A DNA stretch of 5,082 nt, taken from an uncultured Peptococcaceae bacterium. Its GTDB lineage: Bacteria > Bacillota > Peptococcia > Peptococcales > Peptococcaceae. A program made the translations under genes and the position numbers. This document shows positions 1 to 5,082 of the stretch, one piece after another. The notes below the pieces were generated by a model, which saw nothing but the letters and a program-made list of their open reading frames with translations, did not search any database and was not told the origin of the DNA. The DNA is taken from contig CAJUDO010000058.1 in NCBI GenBank assembly GCA_910585405.1, positions 1-5,082 on the forward strand. The letters run 5' to 3'. Numbering within the stretch: the first letter of the stretch is position 1; each line of letters starts with the position of its first letter.

Positions 1-2
1 GA

Positions 3-395
3 GATGAAGCTGCACTTGTTATCAAGAAGGCTGATGGCACCATTGAGAAGGTTATCAAGCCCGCAACGAATATTTCAAAAAGTACTTTAAGACATATTGT
101 TAATGAGCATATGCCAAGTGTTTGGGCGCAACAACTTAACCGTATGCCTAAAGAAGATGCTGTGCAAAAACTTAAAGGAAAAACATTTTTTAATAAAGAG
201 TGGAATCGTGCTCAAATAGAAGAAGCAGTTAGTAGAGGATATAATGAGGCACGCAAAAAAGGTGTAACTAATGGCACATATGAATTTAATTATATGGGTG
301 AAACCATTACGATTGCTATGAGAGACGGTGGTATCCGAACTGCATATGGAGAGTGTAAGTATAGTTATGAAGAATTGTTAAATATTATGAGATAA
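3..395 (+). CDS. 3' end of a polymorphic toxin gene, EndoU/BECR-like RNase tip (5' partial)
   Basis: The frame is open from the window's left edge, so the ATG at 111 is an internal methionine and the gene starts upstream. The visible 130 residues are the C-terminal tip of a larger secreted toxin. Seen: a His pair in RHIVNEHMP (H31 and H36 of the fragment), then KTFFNKEW (60-67), an Ile/Val-rich helix, a YMGETITI strand, and a final GGIRTAY (109-115). Known: bacterial EndoU-type ribonucleases of the BECR fold share this order, with paired His near the start, a Lys/Ser/Thr-F..W block, and a G-I-x-T-x-Y strand at the end. I infer an RNA-cleaving toxin acting in the cytoplasm of a target cell. 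The core it belonged to (RHS, LXG or other) is not visible. The next gene, 90 bases on, fits as its immunity gene. Assignment is by motif order only; another BECR family is possible. Confidence 0.6.
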   Translation, partial: DEAALVIKKADGTIEKVIKPATNISKSTLRHIVNEHMPSVWAQQLNRMPKEDAVQKLKGKTFFNKEWNRAQIEEAVSRGYNEARKKGVTNGTYEFNYMGETITIAMRDGGIRTAYGECKYSYEELLNIMR

Positions 396-466
396 AAGAA
401 TGAAGAATTGATATCAGCTTCTTTTACAGTTTCCTACCATCGAAGCTGTGAGAGAAGTTGGTTTAC

Positions 467-474
467 AAAGGAGG
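467..474 (+). promoter_or_regulatory. Ribosome binding site that fixes the start of the first immunity gene
   Basis: AAAGGAGG lies 11 bases before the ATG at 486 and is a near-perfect Shine-Dalgarno sequence. It argues against the longer in-frame reading from TTG at 408, which has no comparable site and would add 26 residues of unconvincing sequence. Confidence 0.75.
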
Positions 475-485
475 CGAATTTTAGT

Positions 486-1028
486 ATGTTTGACATCAAT
501 TATAGAATTGTTGATGATATGGATATTTTGAGAGGAATGTCAGCAAAATATTTTGATAGTGAATGGCATCATATCACAGGTTTTTTTCAAGTAGTTATTG
601 GAAATCAATGGGAGGTTTCATGGTATCATGATAAACCATTATACGATGGAGAAACGGGGCCAGAATTATTAGAATATTGGTTTGATGCTTTTTTATCTGT
701 TATAGAGATACTGAGACAGTTTGAGTATGTGGCTATTTTAGAAATAGAAATAGGGAACAGATGGCTGGAGTTCACTCGAGATGACGAAATGGTTTGTATA
801 AAGGTTGCAGTAGATTCGTTTAAGGGCAACCATCCCTTATTGGTTATTGAACCACGCAATACTTTTTCTTATGTGGAGGAAAAGGGAAGTATTGTACAAT
901 GGTCATACTTTTATAGTTTAATAATAACTAAGCTAAACTCTTTTTTACAAGATATAGAAAAAATAAATCCTAGGTTGTTAGAAACGAAAATAATTAAGGA
1001 TATTATAGCGAGGAAAAGTTGCGTATAG
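486..1028 (+). CDS. Putative immunity protein for the EndoU-like toxin (180 aa)
   Basis: I do not recognise the family with certainty. It is a soluble, acidic protein with no signal peptide or membrane segment. Seen: an N-terminal WHHITGFFQVVIGNQWEVSWY block (about residues 23-43), a Trp/Phe-rich helix ELLEYWFDAFLSVIEILRQF, then a second strand block with a similar pattern (GNRWLEF followed by DDEMVCIKV), and a charged C-terminal helix. The two GN.W strand blocks around one helix suggest an alpha/beta fold with an internal pseudo-repeat. Size, acidity, low GC and position directly after a toxin tip are typical of immunity genes in polymorphic toxin loci. Inferred role: binding and blocking the preceding nuclease in the cytoplasm. 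The start is chosen from the strong ribosome site at 467-474. No promoter stands out in the 90-base gap, so it may be co-transcribed with the toxin. Confidence 0.65.
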   Translation: MFDINYRIVDDMDILRGMSAKYFDSEWHHITGFFQVVIGNQWEVSWYHDKPLYDGETGPELLEYWFDAFLSVIEILRQFEYVAILEIEIGNRWLEFTRDDEMVCIKVAVDSFKGNHPLLVIEPRNTFSYVEEKGSIVQWSYFYSLIITKLNSFLQDIEKINPRLLETKIIKDIIARKSCV

Positions 1029-1085
1029 CAATGCGTTCATCTAAAAAAACAAGTTATTTTTATAAGCTGGAATAGTTGAAATTTT

Positions 1086-1109
1086 GAACATGACGCTCAT
1101 GGCAATATT
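1086..1109 (+). other. Upstream continuation of RHS homology, marking the cassette's 5' breakpoint
   Basis: In the frame of the RHS gene these bases read EHDAHGNI, the beginning of a YD-repeat (D..GNIV). The frame is closed by TGA at 1077-1079, and sequence before about 1085 is AT-rich and not RHS-like. The RHS gene was therefore cut inside a repeat, and its N-terminal part, with signals for secretion, is absent here. Confidence 0.6.
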
Positions 1110-3959
1110 GTGGAAACCATTGACGCATTGGGCACCAGCGCCAGGTTTACCTACGATAAGGTAGGCAATCTGACCAAAGTAGATTTGCACCGGATTGACA
1201 GCCAGGACAAAGTAGACGAGCAGGAAATTACCCTGTACAGCTATGATGGCCGCGGATTGGTCACCACAGTAATCGACGCCGAAAAGAATCAGATTGCCTA
1301 CAAGTATGACGGCAACGGCAACCTGATCGAGCAGACAGACCAGGATGGCTATGTGACAAGCTATGCCTACAGTCCCATTGATTTGGTAACCAATATTAAC
1401 TATAATGGAGTCAAGGAAGTACACTATGCCTACAACAAGGTAGGCCAGCTGGTGAAGATGGACGACTGGCTGGGAACCACCACCTATGAAGTAGATTTGC
1501 TGAGACAGCTGACCAAGGTGACTGACCACAGAGGAGATACCGTAGCATATACCTATGATTCGGTGGGCAATGAAAGCACCATCACCTATCCCGACAATAT
1601 CGTGGTGAGCTACACCTATGACCTGGTACAGAACCTGAAAACCGTAACTGAGAGCAACAACGGCAATGTAACCAGCTATGACTATGACGGGATGCGTCGG
1701 GTGACCAGACAGAGCTATCCCAACGGTTGGGTTGCAGAAAATGAATATGACAGCATGGGCCGCGTGGTAAAAATCTGGGATATCGACCCAAGCCAAAAAG
1801 ATTTGAAGACCATCAAGCACACCTACAGCTATGATGCCTATGGCAATCTGCTCAGCGAGTATAAGCGGGGCAACGGCCAGGGACAGGCCAAGGAAGACTG
1901 GGCATATCAGTATGATGAACTGAACCGGCTGGTGCAGGCCCATGAAGACCATGGCAACCAGACACGGAACTACCAGTATGACAGCCTGGGGAATCTGACC
2001 TGTGAGTGGAACAGCAACAATGTCGTGGTAGACTACAAGCTGAACAATCTGAACCAGATCACCACCAAGAGTGATGACAAGTGGAAGACCCATACTGATT
2101 ATACCTATGACAAACGGGGCAACAACACCAAGAAGGTTTACTACAAGAATAAGAAGCAGACGGTGATGGGCTCCTATGTGTTTGATGAAAGCAATCGGAT
2201 GGTAATTGGAACCAATGACGCCGGAGAACAGAGTATCTATCACTTTAACGGATTGGGCGTATTGGTGACCAATGAATGGATAACGGCCAAGAATAACTAC
2301 GGATATCATGATGTAGTGCCCAATGTAGAGCCGCCGGAAGTGATTATTGGCAGCAGCGGAAACAATAACAGCAATGGCAAAGGAAATAACGGCAAAGGCA
2401 ATGGCAACAATGGAGCCAACAATGGCAGCGGCAACAATGGAGCCGGCAATACCAACAGCAGCGGCAAGTGGAGCCATGTCATCAAAGACTTTGTCATCGA
2501 CTACAACAGCGATGCAGAAGAAAACCTGATGGAATATGAGCGGTATGACGAGGGATTGACCTACCGGTATGTATACGGTGTAGATAAGCTGGGCGTAACG
2601 GCTTATACCATTGCAAACGGCTCAGCAAGTGTGACCACCGATGCAGGAGAAATACCGCTGTATTATCATATGGACCATATGGGCAGCAGTGAATTCCTGA
2701 CCAGTGATGTGACCCAGAGAGTGACCAGCTGGACCAGCTATGATGAGTGGGGCAATATTACCCATAATGCAGTGTTAAAATGCGGAACCAGAGAATTGGA
2801 TTTGGTGAAAACCTATACAGGGCATGAAAGAGATTCTGTATTGGGAATGTACTATGCCAAGGCCAGAATGTATGATACCGCAGATAAGCACGGCAGCAGC
2901 AAGGGCAATAAGCTGGGAGATAAACGGTTTACAGCAGTTGACCCGGTGAAGGGGAATGTGCGCAATCCCCAGAGTCTGGTACAGTATACCTATGTGCTCA
3001 ATAATCCGCTGATGTATGTGGATCCGTTGGGGCGGATAAACTATCTGAATACACAACAACGAGAAGCATTTACGCAAGGGCTTGGGACAGGAATTTATCA
3101 ATTTGCAGGTGAGCAGTGGGATTCTATAAAGAATATTCCAGAATTACCTGGAATCATCAAAGATCTTGCGTTTGATATTCTAGAAGGAAATATTGATCCT
3201 ATAGAATTATTGCGAGTAGCTGTTAATGATAAAATTGAAGGTGCAGAGTATCTTTTAACCAATGCTTCAATACTTGCTCCTGAGTTTGGTCAGGGAAAAT
3301 ATACTGTAACTCAAATTAATGATTATAGTATAAAGTTAGGAAGATTTCTTGGTGAAACCGGTGGCATGGTAATAGGTGCCGTAACAGGTGGTGCTACTGG
3401 AAACGCAGTAGTGAAGTATCTGAATAGTACTGGCCGGTTAAAAGGAAAACTTAATATAGCAAAAGACTATAATAAGAAATTAAATTGTGAAGATGCGACT
3501 TCTAAAAATTTTGAAGCTGTTAAAAGAGAGATTGAAGCAAAGCCTAGCGTAAGCTTAAACGTGAAAACAGGGACGATTTGGGATAGAATAACAGTAGTTC
3601 CTGTTAACTCTGGAACAATAAGAGAAGGAACGGCAATTCCATATGCGTTTTATTTGTCAAATATAGAAGGAAATACATTTTACGTGGCTCCAAATGCAAC
3701 AAAACATATGCAAGAATTTGTGTTGAGTAAAAAGACAAATGGAAAGCAACCAAATGCAGATATTATCATAACTCCCAATAATTCATTAGAAAGCCAAATT
3801 ATGATAGAATCTATGATAAGTGACTTTGAGTTTGCAATTCAAAAAAATGGGTTAGTATATGGTGATGTTATATACGGTAAAAACTGGGAATTTGTATTGG
3901 AGTTGCCTCGGAATGGAAAGGGCTATCCTGTTGTGAAACATGCAAAAATACAGTATTAA
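1110..3959 (+). CDS. Orphan RHS/YD-repeat toxin cassette, 5'-truncated, with unrecognised C-terminal toxin tip
   Basis: This is the C-terminal part of an RHS protein. Residues 1-410 hold about 15 YD repeats of the form Y.YD..GNL, which in known RHS proteins build a beta-cocoon around the toxin. Residues 414-453 are a Gly/Asn-rich linker. Residues 454-641 form the core end, with GHERDSVLGMYYAKARMYD, RFTAVDP (D611) and DPLG (D638-G641); in characterised RHS proteins this end is where the tip is released by aspartyl self-cleavage. Residues 642-949 are the variable tip: a helical part, a Gly-rich hydrophobic stretch (about 748-768), and a final domain (about 813-949) with NATKHM (H866) and PVVKHA (H944). 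I do not recognise this toxin domain; two His and several acidic residues would suit a nuclease, which is a guess. The GTG start is doubtful: RHS-like sequence runs upstream to about 1089, a stop lies at 1077-1079, and no Shine-Dalgarno is present. The gene is probably silent until recombined onto a full RHS gene. Confidence 0.8.
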   Translation: METIDALGTSARFTYDKVGNLTKVDLHRIDSQDKVDEQEITLYSYDGRGLVTTVIDAEKNQIAYKYDGNGNLIEQTDQDGYVTSYAYSPIDLVTNINYNGVKEVHYAYNKVGQLVKMDDWLGTTTYEVDLLRQLTKVTDHRGDTVAYTYDSVGNESTITYPDNIVVSYTYDLVQNLKTVTESNNGNVTSYDYDGMRRVTRQSYPNGWVAENEYDSMGRVVKIWDIDPSQKDLKTIKHTYSYDAYGNLLSEYKRGNGQGQAKEDWAYQYDELNRLVQAHEDHGNQTRNYQYDSLGNLTCEWNSNNVVVDYKLNNLNQITTKSDDKWKTHTDYTYDKRGNNTKKVYYKNKKQTVMGSYVFDESNRMVIGTNDAGEQSIYHFNGLGVLVTNEWITAKNNYGYHDVVPNVEPPEVIIGSSGNNNSNGKGNNGKGNGNNGANNGSGNNGAGNTNSSGKWSHVIKDFVIDYNSDAEENLMEYERYDEGLTYRYVYGVDKLGVTAYTIANGSASVTTDAGEIPLYYHMDHMGSSEFLTSDVTQRVTSWTSYDEWGNITHNAVLKCGTRELDLVKTYTGHERDSVLGMYYAKARMYDTADKHGSSKGNKLGDKRFTAVDPVKGNVRNPQSLVQYTYVLNNPLMYVDPLGRINYLNTQQREAFTQGLGTGIYQFAGEQWDSIKNIPELPGIIKDLAFDILEGNIDPIELLRVAVNDKIEGAEYLLTNASILAPEFGQGKYTVTQINDYSIKLGRFLGETGGMVIGAVTGGATGNAVVKYLNSTGRLKGKLNIAKDYNKKLNCEDATSKNFEAVKREIEAKPSVSLNVKTGTIWDRITVVPVNSGTIREGTAIPYAFYLSNIEGNTFYVAPNATKHMQEFVLSKKTNGKQPNADIIITPNNSLESQIMIESMISDFEFAIQKNGLVYGDVIYGKNWEFVLELPRNGKGYPVVKHAKIQY
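2349..2468 (+). repeat. Gly/Asn-rich low-complexity linker with a 15-bp direct repeat
   Basis: Forty codons encode almost only Gly, Asn, Ser, Ala and Lys (RHS residues 414-453). GGCAACAATGGAGCC occurs twice without a change, at 2403-2417 and 2430-2444, exactly 27 bases (nine codons) apart. Shorter units such as AATGGC and GGCAAA recur around it. This separates the YD-repeat block from the conserved core end and looks like an expanded, flexible spacer that can change length by slippage in frame. Confidence 0.8.
2592..2661 (+). repeat. RHS-core direct repeat, copy 1 (matches 5013-5082)
   Basis: This stretch, encoding GVTAYTIANGSASVTTDAGEIPL within the RHS core (residues 495-517), recurs at the right edge of the window. 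By direct alignment 66 of 70 bases agree. The differences at 2600, 2603, 2606 and 2627 all fall at third codon positions and are all synonymous. The two copies are 2421 bases apart, a multiple of three. The match probably continues beyond the window. Confidence 0.95.
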
Positions 3960-4028
3960 AATGAAATAAATTTCGGTAAAAAAGGAATAGAAGAAACATG
4001 GTGTTGAGTAGTATTATGGCATGATTGC

Positions 4029-4044
4029 TTTAGGGAGATAAAGT
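4029..4044 (+). repeat. 16-base direct repeat, upstream copy (ribosome-site-like)
   Basis: TTTAGGGAGATAAAGT differs at one base from 4320-4335, which carries the ribosome site of the immunity gene at 4338. Here it is followed by TTG AGA CTA TAA, so it does not lead a gene. It may be a leftover initiation region from a deleted or duplicated immunity gene. Confidence 0.6.
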
Positions 4045-4098
4045 TTGAGACTATAAAGTTTTAATAATTTAAGTAGTTTTCATAACTTTTCTCCCTGG

Positions 4099-4106
4099 CA
4101 ATTTAA
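4099..4106. repeat. Target-site duplication, left copy (CAATTTAA)
   Basis: The eight bases immediately before the GGTAGT end of the inserted element are repeated perfectly at 4296-4303, immediately after its other end. Confidence 0.75.
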
Positions 4107-4295
4107 GGTAGTTCAACTTTATATGTCTAAAATCGGCTCAACCCCAGTAAATTCAATGGTTTCAGAAGTTAAAAGCCTTTACCTCCCCCTTCTTTGGCTT
4201 GGACGACCAAAATTTTACGTCGGGAACTCAGTCAAGGCCGGTCGGTCAGTACTAAGGAAAGGGGGGTGTTTTTTCATAATCCGTTTTACACTACC
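4107..4295. mobile_element. 189-bp MITE-like element between toxin and immunity gene
   Basis: The left end reads GGTAGTTCAACTTTATATG and the right end, read inward on the other strand, GGTAGTGTAAAACGGATTATG. The terminal six bases are identical and further bases agree at intervals. Perfect 8-bp direct repeats (CAATTTAA) flank the element exactly. This combination is what transposition leaves behind. The element is too short for a transposase and I see no transposase remnant, so it would be moved by a partner in trans. An 8-bp duplication fits the IS256 and ISL3 families, and the GTGTAAAA end favours IS256; that family call is an inference. A 69-codon frame at 4123-4332 spans most of it but has no ribosome site, crosses the element boundary, and reads like chance. 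The interior forms a long imperfect hairpin. Confidence 0.7.
4182..4274 (+). terminator. Terminator-like hairpin plus T-run inside the MITE
   Basis: Bases 4182-4197 pair with 4252-4268 as about 16 base pairs, including a solid C5/G5 block, with one mismatch (4183/4267), one bulged A (4258) and three G-T wobbles. Six T follow at 4269-4274. The 54-base loop is long for an intrinsic terminator but holds a smaller hairpin (GACG 4202-4205 with CGTC 4218-4221). It could reduce read-through from the toxin into the immunity gene; it could also be structural DNA of the element only. Confidence 0.4.
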
Positions 4296-4303
4296 CAATT
4301 TAA
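4296..4303. repeat. Target-site duplication, right copy (CAATTTAA)
   Basis: Perfect copy of 4099-4106, abutting the element's CACTACC end. Removing the element and one copy restores a continuous sequence of CTCCCTGG-CAATTTAA-CCAAAC. Confidence 0.75.
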
Positions 4304-4319
4304 CCAAACTCCAAAATAT

Positions 4320-4335
4320 TTTAGGGAGATGAAGT
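4320..4335 (+). promoter_or_regulatory. Ribosome binding region of the second immunity gene, second copy of the 16-base repeat
   Basis: TTTAGGGAGATGAAGT contains AGGGAG at 4323-4328, nine bases before the ATG at 4338, and so sets that start. It matches 4029-4044 at 15 of 16 positions; the single change is A to G at 4331. Confidence 0.65.
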
Positions 4336-4337
4336 AA

Positions 4338-4868
4338 ATGCTAAGATTAGGGAAACTGTTTGAGGAAAATTATTCTTATCATATTGATTTTGACTTCTAT
4401 ATTCCAGTTGATATTAGAATTGATTATTCAGAAACAGATTTTGAGGAAATTATAGAATATGGGGATTCAAAAAGGTCTATCTTGGAAATATATAAACAAA
4501 GATATAGCGGAAAAATTACGGCAATAACTTTAGTTAATGTAGCTAAAAGTAAAATAAGTGATAGTCAGGATTTTAGAAATGTGACTAGGATTAGAAAAGT
4601 CCCAGGGTTGAAAAAAACATTTGAAGAAGACTCTGTTAATATGATAGATGAGAATTGGAAACATATATCTTGTAATCAGGATTTTGAAGTTATATTGAAC
4701 GAAAATTATTTAATGATTTCTTTTTGTGGAATGACTTTAGATCGTGTTATGACACAAATGAATGATTTAGAATTTATTTTTGATCAAAATCTGAATCTGT
4801 CTAAAATTGTCATAAAAATTTTTGATAAAAAAAGCTATGACTTATTGAAAGAAGCTTTACATTTATAG
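4338..4868 (+). CDS. Putative immunity protein for the RHS toxin tip (176 aa)
   Basis: I do not recognise the family. It is a soluble, charged protein without signal peptide or membrane segment. Seen: an N-terminal beta-rich part (YSYHIDFDFYIPVDIRIDY), acidic DFEEIIEYGD, a basic middle (about residues 78-92, RNVTRIRKVPGLKKT), and a C-terminal half of alternating strands and helices ending in FDKKSYDLLKEALHL. It is AT-rich like the toxin tip before it and unlike the RHS core. Its place after an RHS toxin tip and before the next RHS fragment is the usual immunity slot. The ATG is supported by AGGGAG nine bases upstream. The 378-base gap to the toxin stop is long for such a pair and includes a MITE-like insertion, so this gene may have its own transcription. 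Inferred role: cytoplasmic inhibitor of the toxin ending at 3959. Confidence 0.6.
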   Translation: MLRLGKLFEENYSYHIDFDFYIPVDIRIDYSETDFEEIIEYGDSKRSILEIYKQRYSGKITAITLVNVAKSKISDSQDFRNVTRIRKVPGLKKTFEEDSVNMIDENWKHISCNQDFEVILNENYLMISFCGMTLDRVMTQMNDLEFIFDQNLNLSKIVIKIFDKKSYDLLKEALHL

Positions 4869-5000
4869 AAATGAAACTTTTGGGCTGGAGTAATTATTTT
4901 TTGAAATTAATTGAGTATAATTGAAAATTAATTCTATTTCATCATAAAAATAGTAAAATTTTTGCATTATTTATAGATAGATTAATAGATTCACAGATGA
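4869..5000 (+). other. AT-rich spacer between cassettes
   Basis: No gene is visible. An AT-only imperfect inverted repeat (GAAATTAATT at 4903-4912, with AATTAATT at 4926-4933 and ATTTC at 4936-4940) could fold, but it has no GC block or T-run and is a poor terminator candidate. The spacer ends at an abrupt junction with RHS-core sequence near 5007-5013. Confidence 0.4.
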
Positions 5001-5082
5001 TTGAGAGAATTAGGCGTAACAGCCTACACCATTGCAAACGGCTCAGCCAGTGTGACCACCGATGCAGGAGAAATACCGCTGT
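5001..5082 (+). CDS. Start of a further orphan RHS cassette (3' partial, runs off the window)
   Basis: After the TGA at 4998-5000 the frame is open to the window edge. From 5007 it reads ELGVTAYTIANGSASVTTD and onward, the same as residues 493-517 of the RHS gene upstream apart from K to E at the junction. It enters the RHS core about 490 residues later than the upstream cassette, so it lacks the YD repeats and the Gly/Asn linker. TTG at 5001 is a possible but unsupported start, with no ribosome site before it. It presumably leads to another DPLG motif, toxin tip and immunity gene beyond the window. A cassette of this form is likely unexpressed and used as a recombination donor. Confidence 0.75.
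   Translation, partial: MRELGVTAYTIANGSASVTTDAGEIPL
5013..5082 (+). repeat. RHS-core direct repeat, copy 2 (matches 2592-2661)
   Basis: Identical to copy 1 at 66 of 70 positions, with only synonymous third-base changes. The matching begins abruptly at 5013; upstream sequence is unrelated except for the short CTG/TTA leucine codon and a purine-rich run, which marks the cassette boundary. Confidence 0.95.

Larger units (their letters stand above)
3960..4106 (+). other. Toxin-immunity gap upstream of the inserted element, no convincing gene
   Basis: These AT-rich bases follow the toxin stop. The only start with a ribosome-like site nearby is ATG at 3998 (AAAGGAA upstream), but it reads just eight codons to TGA at 4022-4024. 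A motif at 4029-4044 resembles the ribosome site of the downstream immunity gene and is listed separately. I see no clear terminator or promoter. The stretch may be a remnant of an older gene or leader. Confidence 0.45.

Noticed and set aside
416..447. Inverted repeat AGCTTC/GAAGCT between toxin and immunity gene
   Set aside because: A six-base stem with a 20-base loop and no T-run is too weak to call a terminator or operator.
408..485. Longer start (TTG at 408) for the first immunity gene
   Set aside because: No Shine-Dalgarno precedes it, whereas AAAGGAGG stands 11 bases before the ATG at 486.
1041..2477. Long open frame (478 codons) on the minus strand
   Set aside because: It is antisense to the YD repeats. 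Regular TAY-GAY codons leave few stops on the other strand, and the product is a featureless run of Ile, Val, Ala and Gly with no ribosome site.
4045..4073. Possible promoter (TTGAGA with an AT-rich -10) before the element
   Set aside because: At 17-base spacing the -10 would be TTTAAG, a poor match, and AT-rich DNA gives such hits by chance.
4123..4332. 69-codon frame covering most of the MITE
   Set aside because: It has no ribosome site, crosses the element's right boundary into unrelated sequence, and has no recognisable protein pattern.
4903..4940. AT-only inverted repeat after the second immunity gene
   Set aside because: The stem is almost purely A-T, interrupted, and lacks a T-run, so it is not a convincing terminator.
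1..5082. CRISPR array, tRNA or rRNA genes
   Set aside because: No regularly spaced short repeats and no tRNA- or rRNA-like sequence were seen on either strand.

Overview
The window is a stretch of polymorphic-toxin DNA from what looks like a Bacillota (Firmicutes) bacterium. The immunity genes have strong AGGAGG-type ribosome sites, base composition is AT-rich outside the RHS core, and the RHS protein is of the YD-repeat type. Species cannot be read from the sequence; Negativicutes or Clostridia are guesses.

Layout, all genes on the + strand. (1) Bases 3-395 are the 3' end of a toxin gene that starts outside the window; its last ~100 residues look like an EndoU/BECR-type ribonuclease tip. 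(2) Bases 486-1028 encode a 180-residue protein placed as the cognate immunity protein, with an AAAGGAGG site deciding the start. (3) Bases ~1086-3959 are an RHS/YD-repeat gene without a proper 5' end. It has about 15 YD repeats, a Gly/Asn-rich linker, the end-of-core DPLG motif, and a 308-residue AT-rich variable tip that ends in an unrecognised toxin domain. (4) Bases 3960-4337 are an unusually long toxin-immunity gap. It holds a 189-bp MITE-like element with GGTAGT inverted ends and a perfect 8-bp target duplication CAATTTAA. A near-identical 16-base ribosome-site motif occurs once upstream of the element and once directly before the next gene. (5) Bases 4338-4868 encode a 176-residue putative immunity protein. 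(6) At 5013 a second copy of the RHS core begins and runs off the window; it matches 2592-2661 at 66 of 70 positions, and all four differences are synonymous.

Interpretation: this is an array of displaced ('orphan') RHS C-terminal toxin/immunity cassettes, each carrying a piece of RHS core as homology for recombination. Exchange between the core copies would swap the toxin tip in frame. Each immunity gene follows its toxin and presumably protects the cell from that toxin, including when the cassette is silent. The most unusual points are the MITE inserted exactly between a toxin and its immunity gene, carrying a terminator-like hairpin, and the toxin tip and two immunity proteins that I could not assign to a named family.
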